Source: Plasmopara viticola
Taxonomy: Eukaryota > Oomycota > Peronosporomycetes > Peronosporales > Peronosporaceae
DNA length: 64,000 bases
Assembly (NCBI GenBank): GCA_001695595.3
Contig: MBPM02000046.1
Coordinates: forward strand, 372,001 to 436,000
Direction of reading: 5' to 3'
In this document: piece after piece, positions 12,018-22,598 of the stretch
How positions within the stretch are numbered: position 1 is the stretch's first letter
How the letters are laid out: each line of letters starts with the position of its first letter
Translations under genes and position numbers: made by a program
Notes under the pieces: generated by a model
The model's database searches: none
What the model was told of the DNA's origin: nothing
Seen by the model: the letters and a program-made list of their open reading frames with translations, nothing else

Positions 12018-12224
12018 TGATAGGTAGACGGTAAATTGGAAAGTATATTAATCTCACTGTTATCTTTCATGCGCTATTCATAACGTTGGAGAAGCTTCAC
12101 CTGTCTATTCTAGAACATTCATACTCCTCCATGTCCCATCAGATGTCCCGGCACTTGGTCGTCCTCAACCCGTTATGGGTTGACGACCACCAAGTGACGG
12201 ACCAACGACAGTGCTCCTCCCAAC
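12018..12224 (-). repeat. LTR of Copia B (3' LTR)
   Basis: Shares the AGAAGCTTCACCTGTCT, GAACATTCAT, CACTTGGTCGT and ACCAACGACAGTGCT blocks with 16621-16962. A G-rich tract (complement of CTTGCTCCCCCAGC) sits on the internal side, as expected before a 3' LTR. The outer boundary is approximate. Confidence 0.65.
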
Positions 12225-15200
12225 TCTTGCTCCCCCAGCTTGCTTGCTGTAACGCTCATGCCGGTACGGAGATACTCGAATCGCCGAATTTGTGAGGATG
12301 TCAGCCAGTTGAACTTGCGTTTCCTTGTCGGCTACCTTGATCTCATTTGATGTGACTCTTTCTCGGATATAGTGGTGGCGAAGATCCACGTGTTCTGTCC
12401 GTGCGTGATATCCATTGTTCGTGGCGAGTGCGATTGCTCCTTGGTTGTCTTCATAAATGACAGTGAAGAAATTCTGTGGGTATCGAAGGTCTGACATCAT
12501 CATACGTGCCCACAGAACTTCTTGAGCGCATAAACTCAATGCCATATACTCGGCTTCGGAAGTACTTAACGCTACAGTACGCTGAAAGTTCGACTTGAAT
12601 ACTACAGGTCCACCGTTGAGTATCAAAAGGACATCAGACACCGAGCGCCGATTGTGTAAATTACTTCCTCAATCGGCGTCACTATACGCAGTGAGCTCTT
12701 GTTAAAAGGGTTGACAATGTAGTGTATTCCGAGGTTACTCGTCGTGAGGAGAAAGCGCAGTACCTTCATCAGTGCCTTCAAATGTTGAGAGCCTAAGTTG
12801 GAAGCAAAATATCCCAATCGACTCTATGAAAACGATGCGTAAGGTCTTGTGGTTGTTACAACGAACATTAGCCGTCCAAGTAGCTGAAGGTATGGGATTT
12901 GGCTCATGGCTTCTCTCTGCATACGTCTTTGGGATATCATCGCTTAACAACTTCGTACTTATGTCACATGGGTTGGCCGTTGGGCGAGTGTGTACTTTGT
13001 GGAACTCCTAATGGATGTATTTTCGTCGTGTTATATACATTTCTCGCTTCTTACGGCTGTAGTTGATATCTTTGCCGAGCAGTCGTTTGACTGGACCGAG
13101 ATTCTTTATTTGGAAGCGCTGACCTATTGCGTTTTTAATATGTTCGATCATGCATTGTGACTTTGCGGCCACTATCATATACTTAACATAGAGACACACA
13201 TACGCCCAGTTGTCACCGTCTTTCTCCTTGTAGATGAAACTATCACCATTACATGCGATGAGATCCATCCCTAACAATACATTGTAGATAGTTTTGTTCC
13301 AAACGCTTGCAGCTTGCTTCACTCCGTACAGTGCGCGGCTGAGCTTGAGAACGGTTCCTTGCTCGATGTTCATTTCCTTCGGTAGCTCAAGATACATCTC
13401 TTCATCAAGGTCTACGTTGAGATAAGCAGTGTCGACATCGACTTGGTCTATGATATATCCCACCGCACAACACTCTGATAATCGTATCTAATGGAGTTCA
13501 TGTTGGCTACTGCTGCATATGACTCGAAGAAGTCCGCACCGAATATCTATAGGAGCTTTAGTGCCACTAATCGTGCTTTGTATCGTCCATCAGCCTTTTT
13601 TGCCCAGACCCACTTGCAGCCAACACTCTTCATTCCGGGTTGGCGCTTGACGGGTGTCCACGAATGTGTTGATGTCTTGTAGATCCGACCTTGAAGGAAA
13701 ATAAATAAAGCCATTTGACACAGATTGCTAATTGCAGTTTTCTCTTTTTCGAGGCAATTTCTCCGTCTGACTTTTTCTTCGATTTTTCTCTCCACTACAT
13801 ATTGTTAGAGAGACAGCATCTATCTATCAGACTGGACGTTACTGATACAATAAAGAGTTTTTCATACATCTTTAGGTGCGCAGCCTACAATAATCTGCAA
13901 ATTCTTCGCAAAATTCTTTCTCAATGGCTTGGATTTAGTGTTGGCTCTCTAACCCATTCACTGCCTCTTCGTACGATTGTGGATGCCATGGCAACCTCTG
14001 CCATAAAAGCCGTATTACTATCCAATCGTGAGCATTTGGTTGGTGTTTCGCTGTCCTTACTCCAACTGTTGTCGATGTTCTCACCTAGACAAGGATGTCA
14101 CCTCCGTTGGCCCTCCACACCACCTTCGATCATGAGTCGGTTATCTGTCCAATCCTTGGTGTATCTCTAATTTTCTCTCGCTATACAGGTCCATCTCTCC
14201 CACTGACCAAGTCAACAAGAACAAGTCGTTGGAACTCAGGGTGGCTTTTACGTGTGACATGTGGTCGGACAACCATCGCGTTGGAGTCGATTTGGTCGTT
14301 ACAGTAGAGTTCTCGATGGCGAGGTCTTTGTTGGATCTGTTGCAGGTTCTCCTGGTGTCGGGGAATATTCATGATATCGATGCATCCACGTGCTTCACTG
14401 ACAACTATTCCATGTCTATCATTCGGTGTGCTCATTTCAACATCGTCGTCGGCCGGTTCACTTCCATCACCACATCACCATTGACATCCTGTAGGTCATT
14501 AGGTATCCAGTCCACCACGTCATCGTCCTACACCTTAATCGCCAGTGTTGTCGTCACTGCTCTGTCTGTGTTGTCTTTATATATGCCGCCTTTCTTTCGT
14601 TCTTCAAGTGCGACTGTTCGACTCACTTTGACAGTGTTCGTCTCAAGATCGAGTACCTCAAACCCTTTGTGTCAGATGCATACCCTAGCATGTAGCGATA
14701 GCTATTCGCATCAAATTTTGTGCGCTTGGAATCATCAATATGTGCATATCCTACAACCCAAACACGCGCAGATGCTGTGTTTATTTTGAAACACAACTCA
14801 AACGGAGTCATGGTGTTGCTGTTGCTGTTTGTGCTCCGAACAATTATGCACACTGCCGTGTTCACGGCTTCGGCCCACTCCTTCGTAGCTACACATTTGT
14901 AGTGCAATATACTTCTGGCTTTCACCAGAATTGTCCGATTTATGCGCTCCGCGGCGCCATTTTGTTGCGAGCTGTATGGCACCGTCTTCTGATGCACAAT
15001 CCCATTCTTTTACCGAAACGCTGTCAGTCGCTTGTTCTTGTATTTGTCGTCGTTATCAGACACAGGACTTTGATCATCGTTCCACACTGTTGCTCCATCT
15101 CACTTTTGTACTCGATGAACTTTGATGGTACTGTACTCTTTGCTTTCAAAAAATACACAATTACCAGTCCAAAAAAATTCTCCACATAGGTCACCACATA

Positions 15201-16605
15201 GCGTGACCCACCAGTGGCTTTTGTTTTTATTGGTCCCATGGCGTCTGAGTGGGCAAATTGCAGCTGTTGCGTAGTCTTCTTCTTCGACACTTTGAGAAAG
15301 CTAGCCACATTCGTCTTGCCTTGATGGCATCCTCCATACAAATTTTCGTATACGACCGTCGTCACGTTTGGTAGTCCTTCGGTGGCCGTTTGCATCTTCT
15401 CGTAGTTGTTGTAGCTTGTGTGACCAGTTTTGCGTGCGACAGCTCCCACTCGTCATTTTTGTTCTCATGCGCCACTAACATTGCGTTCTCGTGCTCCATC
15501 CTCAGCGTGTACATGTTTCCATTGCGTTTGGCCGACATCATAAGCTCATCATTTTTGTAAATCACACAGTAAGTCTTACTGAAGCGAACGTCATGCCCAT
15601 GTTGGACAATCTTAGCTATGGACAGCAGCCGTCTGTCCAGCTTTGGGATGTGGAGCACATCTCGCATGGTCACCATTGTTCCATTCCAACGACGAAGCCA
15701 AACACTTCCTTGACCGATGGCATCCATGCCAGCACTATCCGCAACAATTACTTGAATGGAATGTTTCAGATCATGGTACTCATAAAAATCTTCTTTGGAG
15801 GGTGTCATATGAGGCGAGGTTCCGCTATCCACTAACCATCCTTCTTTTTCTCCCGTGTGCACCGTAAATGTTATCTCTTTTCCGTTGTCCTTATTGCCTG
15901 AGGAACATTCAAACTGCGTGTGTCCCACTTTGTGACAGCGATGGCATTAACCACGAAATGGTTGCTTCTTCTTTGCATTGTCCCCACTATCGCGTTGTTG
16001 GCGTGTGCTGCATCCGCGACCATAAACACGACTGACTTGAGAAGCACCCTCAGCGACTTTTTGGTTTTGCATTCTCTCGAATTTCTTCGGGAGCTTCTCC
16101 TTGACATCCGCCGTCGTCACAACAACAGGGCCTTTATTGATTGCCACCAACATTTCATACTAGAACGGTAAGCTATCAAGCAGAGTAGTCATCTGGCGAG
16201 CATCATCGATCACATCACCAAGCGCTTCATGTATAGTACAAGCTCGTCGAAGCGGTCGAGATGACTAGCCATACTGTTACCCTCTTCCATACAAAACTCG
16301 TGCAGTCGCCGCGTAAGTGTGACTCGGTTATTAAGGTTGAGTTTATTGTAGTAGTCTCGCAGAGTATCCCAAACCTCTTTTGCAGTGCGTGCATGGCAAA
16401 TCTTGGACTGGTGTTCAGCCTTAATCCCTTGTGCGATGATGGCGTAAGCTTCCATGTCCTTGACCTTCCAATCGACCGTCGTCTCGTTTACTGAGTTAAT
16501 TTCCAGAATATGATCTAGGAGGACCTTCGGCGCGAGCGTCATCTTCATATTAAATCCCCAGTGGTAATAGTTATCGTTTTCAAGCAGGTCGTCGGTTTTT
16601 TTCAT
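12225..16605 (-). pseudogene. Copia B gag-pol relic
   Basis: From right to left: the gag start MKKTDDLLENDNYYHWGFNM (ATG 16603-16605), a zinc knuckle CHRCHKVGHTQFEC near 15930, the protease motif VDSGTSPHMTP near 15815, an integrase with PYSSQQNGAAERINR near 14960, reverse transcriptase 13008-13795, and RNase H with SEAEYMALSLCAQEVLW to about 12245. Several frameshifts separate the blocks. The reverse transcriptase catalytic box reads YVKYM instead of YVDDM, so both catalytic aspartates are lost, and the first integrase motif reads AHSDAMG. It is a dead copy, clearly distinct from the family at 46638. Confidence 0.9.
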
Positions 16606-16620
16606 TATTTCCTCCTCCTA

Positions 16621-16962
16621 CACGGAAAGTATATTCATCATACTGTTATCTACCATGCGGTATTCATAACGTTCGAGAAGCTTCGCTTGTCTGTTCTAGA
16701 ACATTCATGCTCCATCATGTCTCATCAGATGTTCTGTCACTTGGTCGTTCTCAACCCATTATGGGTTGACGACACGGAAAGGATATTCATCACACTGTTA
16801 TCTACCATGCGGTATTCATAACGTCCGAAAAGCTTCGCCTGTCTGTTCTAGAACATTCATGCTCCATCATGTCTCTTCAGATGTTCTGTCACTTGGTCGT
16901 TTTCAACCCATTATGGGTTGACGAACACCAAGTAACGGACCAACGACAGTGCTACTCCAACA
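16621..16962 (-). repeat. LTR of Copia B with internal 152-bp tandem duplication (5' LTR)
   Basis: The segment from CACGGAAAG at 16621 is repeated from 16773, a period of 152 bp. Both halves contain GAACATTCATGCTCCATCAT and the CAACCCATTATGGGTTG palindrome. The 3' LTR at 12018-12224 has only one unit, so the duplication arose in this LTR or by recombination between LTRs. Confidence 0.72.
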
Positions 16963-16999
16963 ATTTTAACGGTCAATTTTGCGACACTTAATTCCCGAC

Positions 17000-17161
17000 T
17001 TGTCAGTTATGATCGCGTATATTCGGGTGGGTGAGTGCCAGCATTGCGTAGGTGTAGGGCAGGCCCACGACTAGCAGCAGGGCAAGGGATCTCGTAAAAC
17101 AAATCGTGAGCAGTGGCCAGGAATGTAGCAAGAACGAGCACGAAACGCACGATCGACGCAT
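17000..17161 (-). pseudogene. MRR secreted-peptide gene broken by a frameshift
   Basis: The ATG (17159-17161) and MRRSCV are kept, but one T is missing from the GTTTTCGT run, so the frame leaves the signal peptide after residue 6. In the shifted frame the rest (FVLVLATFLATAHDLFYEIP and a proline-containing tail) is still recognisable and ends near 17005. It is orthologous in position to 27982-28143. Confidence 0.6.
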
Positions 17162-17522
17162 GCTTCACCACTTGCAGTGCAAAAAAAATAGTGGGCTTCT
17201 GGTCGTGCTTGAGCTGCAGAATCCGTTCTTGCCGAGATAATTTGCCAACTTCGAGGGGTAACAACCACATGAGAGCGACTCTAGTAGGCAATCCATGTTT
17301 GTAAAGCTTTCGTCTACATGGAATGACGGTAGTATATTCCAGATAACGCCAACTTTCGCAACATCTATAGATTCTTTGCGTGCAAAAGTACCTGTCGCGA
17401 TTCCGATGCCGTCTTCAAATATCTAGAGATACTATTCACTGCAACATTCATCGACTGCGCCTTTTGCACTTTATTGTCCTACAAAGTACGCCTTCACAAT
17501 AATCGTCACATCACCAATGGCT

Positions 17523-17577
17523 GCATATACCATCTACATATGGTTCACAGTGTGAACCATATGTAGATGGTATATGC
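17523..17577. repeat. Perfect hairpin, 27-bp arms with a 1-nt turn
   Basis: GCATATACCATCTACATATG... is followed after a single G by its exact complement. Sister repeats (28420-28450, 31970-32000) have only one arm of this sequence, so the palindrome was made here, most simply by a template switch during replication. Confidence 0.85.
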
Positions 17578-17898
17578 GGCCGTCGTATGAACTTCACACG
17601 ACGTCCGTGCGACAAATGTGAGAAGCCGCTCTGATATGGGGAAGTATTTAGCAAACACATCATCTCATTTCTATCCACTAAACGGCAATCCAAATGGCAG
17701 ACTTTGTGTATGCAGTCGAACGATATCGACCACCCAGCCAGCAGCCGCACACTAAAAAAATGCAGAGTGGGTGCGACGCAAGTATATGGTAACGCAAAGA
17801 CTGAATGAGCTACCGCCTTTAAGGTTAACAAACATTCGTCTCGTCGACCTCACTGAACTCGTTTAACACGTTCAAGCAGAAACATGTTACGTGTCGTC

Positions 17899-18078
17899 TG
17901 TAGCGACCTCTAATTGGGTGTCCCATAGTATGTGTCAACTTGACATATAAGAGAATTAGTCACATTCTAGGATATCGAGACAGAAGAACACGTGGCTACA
18001 AGTGAGTTAGAGCCGAAAGTTTGCTTTATTTCTATGAACTTACTTTCCATTCTGCTCTGCGACAAGCAAATTGTTATA
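17899..18078 (+). repeat. 5' LTR of Copia C
   Basis: 180 bp, TGTAGCGACCTC to AAATTGTTATA. The gag ATG (18083) follows only 4 bp later, so primer binding must overlap this junction in an unusual way or the leader is truncated. Confidence 0.9.
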
Positions 18079-18082
18079 GCTT

Positions 18083-21000
18083 ATGAGCCCAATAACAAAC
18101 CCGAACGAGATCCTCAGCGACAACAACTACTTCCTGTGGGAGTTTAAGACCCGCATGGCATTGGCCAGGAAGGTCCTCCTCAATCATCTCGAGGTGAAGC
18201 CAGAAGACGCAGTGAACGCTCCCACCCAATGAAAGCCGCCGATGTGAAGGCGCTGGCTGTGGTGTCGAAGCTGTTGAGTCCAACGTACCAGATGATGGTG
18301 AGAGAAGCCAATTCTGCATGGGAAACATGGCTAATTCTGCGTGAATTTTTCATGAAGCAGAGTCTGCACAACCGTGTGCAGCTGCGCAATCAACATCACG
18401 AATTCGCGATGGCCAGTGGTGGAAGTCTCATGGAGCATCTGGTGCAGTTCGAGGGATTGTGTGCGAAGTTGGCTGCGGTTTGTGACGCTCTGCCTGAAGA
18501 GAAGAAGCTGGTGATCCTCCTTGGTAGTGTGCCAAGTGAGTACGACGTGATGGTGCGGCTCATCAAAGCGCGCGAACGTGTGACACTGCTGGAGGCGAAA
18601 GAGATGCTCCGACGCGAACATGAGATGATTCAGAAACGCGAGGTGAAGGAGCAAGCATTTAAGGCGACGATGAATGATAATGGTGGGAGGTTCCAGAATG
18701 GGCGTGGAGGCCAACGTGGACGAAATGCCAAGGGACACGGACGCAAAGGACATAATGGTGGTGACAAGAAGGAGTTCAAGGGCCGATGCCATGATTGCCA
18801 CGAAGCTGGCCACAAGAAACAAGATTGCCCGAGACTGAAGGGCAATGCCGGTGGTTCGAAGTTCGTGTTCTCCGCTATGACCGCTGGTGGTGAGCGATCG
18901 TCCACCTGGCTCCTTGATAGTGGAGCCAGCTCGCACATGACTACGGATCGGAATGATTTTTCGGAGTATAGCCCGCTTACAGACCCAATCGAGATCATGG
19001 TGACAAATGGCCAGCGGGTTGCCACCATAGGTATGGGTACTATGCGAGTTAACTTTACCGGAGGCGTGCGGGTGAAGTTGACGGATGTTCTCCACGTTCA
19101 GAAATTGGACCGAAAGCTACTGTCGGTTCCTGCACTCAATTTAAAAATCTCGCTGTGCAGTTCGACAAGACCGGTGCCTCCATCTCGCTGAATGGCCGTG
19201 TTATTGTTCAAGTCCCTCGGATTGGGAAACTGTACGCGTGTGAACTGAAGTACAGAACGGAAGGCAACGCATATACGGCAGTTGATGGTGGGTCAAGTGA
19301 TAAAACCTTTGAAGTTATCCACGCGCGCCTGGGGCACGTCTCCGATACCAAGCTAAAGCTAATCGCTTGCGCGTGCGATGGTGTCCCCCCTATGGCTTTG
19401 TTTCAATCGAATGGTGGTGTTTGCAGTGGCTGTGTGCAAGGAAAAATGACCACGAGCTCGCTCGCGCACTAATCGGGTAGCGAGATAAAGACAGGTTGCC
19501 CATTCGGGGTTGTGCACACGGATGTGATGGGGTCAATTAAACCGAAGTCCAAGGGTGGTGCGGTATACATCGTGGTCTTCGTGGACGACTTCAGCCGAGT
19601 AGTGTTCGTCAACTTCATCAAGCAGAAGTCTCAAGTGTTCGATTGCTTCAAGGCATTTTGCACTCAGGTTAAGGTGCAACACGGCTGCAAGGTGATGTGT
19701 GTTCGTAGTGACAACGGTGGTGAATTTATGAGCAAGCTCCTCGGCAAGTTCTGTGCGTTCGAAGGGATCATTCACCAGACGAATGCGCCATACAGCCCCC
19801 AGCAAAATAGGACCGCTGAGCGTATGAACCGGACACTAGCTGACATGGCCCGATCGATGCCACACTACATGCAAGTGGACCGTGTGTGGTGGGCTGAAGC
19901 GTTTCGGATTGCAGCTTACATAGTCAACCGTATCTCGAATACTGCGCGACCGGATCAGAGCCCCCTCGAAGTATTAACCGGAAAGCGCCAGTCACTCGAA
20001 GACCTTCGTGTATTTGGTGCCCACGGCTACGTACATGTTGACAAGCCAAACGTAGGCAAACTTGATCCTCGAGTTCACCGTTGCCTCTTCCTTGGATACG
20101 CTGATAGTTCGAAAGCGTACCGTGTATGGGGGACTACGACGACGAGCGCATCGTGATTTTGCGATCGGTGCATCTGAATGAGCGACCACCAGACACGTAC
20201 CATGCCGTCAGTGATGACTCAAGTTGCTCTCCTTGGGTGGTTAGCATCAATGATCACGGTTCCGTGAGTAATAATCCGCCACCGCGACCAGTGAATGAGA
20301 GCGACCATGGTGCAACTGCGGATGTCGACGATGCCGCCGACGTTGGAATGGAAGAATTGCCCCCTCCGATGCTCAAGTCTCACCCGTTCCTACTGATGCT
20401 TTGGACAGGGGGAGTAGCAGCCAGATGCAAGTTGTCCAGCGCATCAGTCCTGCTACTGCTACCGAAAATCAGCAGATGCAGCTCGCCCAGCGTCCTGATT
20501 GCGATATCGTCCCGCACTCACAACATCCAAGTCGATCGATCGATCGCCCCGCCATCATGGTTCAGCATCTCAACACGAACCTTGACCTCGTCCGTGCTGC
20601 CGCATGTGATCCGTGCACACCGTCAGCTATTATCCCTCATGGTGAAGGTGTTGGCGTCGGCGTCGATGCATCAGAGAATCGCATAGTGATCAGTGGTGGT
20701 TCCATTCGCCCTCGGTCGATCATGTACGAACAACCGCGTCTACTGACTGATGGAGATATGCCTTTGCATCTTGGTGGCGCTGAAAATGACGATGAGCCAG
20801 AACCAGAGAGCAAGCGACCACGCTTGGACGAGTACGAAATTGCGTTGGCGGTGTCTGAGCTGCCTACATCATACCTTTAAGCAACGGCGGCCCCTGACGC
20901 TCCACAATGGAAGGAAGCTATTCGTGCTGAGATTCGATCGCTTGTGCGGAGCCACACGTGGGACATGGTTCGACGACCTCAAGAAAATAAGGTGATCGGA

Positions 21001-22418
21001 TGCAAATGGGTATTCGCGAAGAAGCACGACGAGAATGGAGCGGTTAAGCGATACAAGGCACGTCTGGTCGCTCGAGGTTTCCTCCAGACTCGCGGCATAG
21101 ACTATACCCACACATACTCACCAGTGGCAAGCATGAACACGATTCGGGTCTTTCTCGCATTGTGCTGCTCTCGACGCCTCATGATTCGCCATTTTGACAT
21201 TGAGACCGCATTTCTAAATGGCAAGCTTGACGAAACAGTGTTTATGGATCCCTTTGGAGGATTTAATGTGGCGCCGGAATTGGTTTGAAGACTCCGCCGC
21301 AGCCTCTATGGACTCAAGCAAGCTGCAGCTGTGTGGCACCGTACCATCCGCGACGTGTTCAAGCGTCTAGGTCTCAAACAGTGTCGAGCTGCTCCTTGTC
21401 TCTTCATTCGAAGAGATGACAGTGACCAGCGGCAGCGGTTTTTGTGGTGCTCTACGTGGACGATCTACTTGTTGGTTGCAAAACAGAGGAACAAGCGCGA
21501 TCCGTGTGTACTGGTCTCGCGTCGCACTTCACGGTCAAATCACTCGGTGATGCTCGTTTCGTTCTTGGGATGGAAGTACTTCACGATCGTGAACGTGGTG
21601 AAATGGTGGTGAAGCAATCTCAGTTTATAACCAAGTTGCTCGAGCGTTTTGGTCAAGTATCTGCTCATGGTGTCCGCAACCCAATGGTAATTGGTCAAGA
21701 TCTCAGCCCATCCGACAAGCACGGTGTATGCACGGACAAAAATAAGTACCGCGAACTAATCGGATCAATGCTGTACGTTGCCAATGCCACACGTCCCGAC
21801 ATTGGTTGCGTGCTGTGGATACTCTTTCAGTACCTCGATACGCCGCGTGAGATGCATTGGAATGCTGCGCTACGTGTACTTGGCTACCCCAAGGCCACTG
21901 ATTCGATCGGCATCCACTACACGGCTAAGGGCAAGAGTATCGTGACATACCGCGACGCGAACTGGGGTGGTGATAAGGAGACGCGACGCTCGACGTCTAA
22001 TGCGATGGTGAAGATGGCTGACGGTTCGGTCATCTACAAGAGCAAGCGTCAAGCGATCGTCGCCTTATCAACTGCTGAAGCCGAGTACATGGCTCTCGCG
22101 CTTACCGCTCAAGAAGTACTGTGGCTGCGTTTCCTCCTCACAGAGATGGGTGTAAACGTGTCGAGTGCGTCGACGATCTACATGGACAACCAGTCGGCGA
22201 TTGGTATCGCAACTAATCACGGATGAACCCCACGCGACAAGCACATCGACCTCCGAGCTCACTTCGTCCGTGACCACGTCAAGAAGGGCACCATCATGGT
22301 GGAGTACGTACCATCGGAATCTCAGCTGGCGGATATGTTAACGAAGGCCATTCCGACGCCGCGCTTTGTGGAGCTTCGCGACGCATGCGGACTTGTGGAC
22401 TGTCAAGTCGAGGGAGAG
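18083..22418 (+). pseudogene. Copia C gag-pol, several frame breaks
   Basis: Gag starts MSPITNPNEILSDNNYFLWE at 18083 and breaks after 49 codons by a 1-bp loss (TGA at 18230). 18229-19191 carries the rest of gag, a zinc knuckle CHDCHEAGHKKQDC and the protease motif LLDSGASSHMT. 19155-19472 is the pre-integrase zinc region. 19512-20156 is the integrase core (HTDVMG, VRSDNGGEF, PYSPQQNRTAERMNR). 20944-22226 is reverse transcriptase (YVDDLLVG) and RNase H (STAEAEYMAL), continuing beyond a TGA at 22224 to the purine tract GAGGGAGAG before the 3' LTR. Most catalytic residues survive, so the copy died through a handful of indels and nonsense changes. Confidence 0.92.
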
Positions 22419-22598
22419 TGTAACGACCTCTAATTGGGTGTCCTGCAGTATGTGTCAACTTGACATATAAGAGAATTAGTCACATTCTAGAATATCGAGA
22501 CAGAAACACACGTGGCTACAAGTGAGTTAGAGCCGAAAGTTTGCTTCATTCCTATAGATTTACTTTCTATTCTGCTCTGCGACAATCAAATTGTTATA
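22419..22598 (+). repeat. 3' LTR of Copia C
   Basis: 180 bp, TGTAACGACCTC to AAATTGTTATA, followed directly by the TCGTC duplication. The element's reading frame runs a few codons into it. Confidence 0.9.

Larger units (their letters stand above)
12018..16962 (-). mobile_element. Copia LTR retrotransposon B (degraded)
   Basis: A second Copia family of about 4.9 kb. The LTR-like ends contain the palindromic CAACCCATTATGGGTTG. The flanks GTTTT (12013-12017) and ATTTT (16963-16967) may be a target duplication with one mutation. The flanking backbone reads across this point in other copies (for example 27935-27960), which supports an insertion here. Boundaries are less certain than for the other Copias, because the outer ends of the two LTRs have diverged. 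Confidence 0.78.
16968..17893. repeat. Left-arm segment of the backbone unit
   Basis: Collinear with 27950-28760 and 31540-32300, including the GGGTAACAACCACATGAGAGCGA, GTTTGTAAAGCTTTCG and AACGCCAACTTTCG-like landmarks. It carries a broken peptide gene and a perfect hairpin. Its right part continues across Copia C at 22604. Confidence 0.78.
17899..22598 (+). mobile_element. Copia LTR retrotransposon C
   Basis: A 4.7-kb element with 180-bp LTRs and a perfect 5-bp duplication TCGTC (17894-17898 and 22599-22603). The interrupted backbone is intact elsewhere (GTGTCGTCAACG at about 28773 and 32326). The LTRs differ at about 14 of 180 positions by eye, an intermediate age. The LTRs start TG but both end in TA rather than CA. 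Confidence 0.93.
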
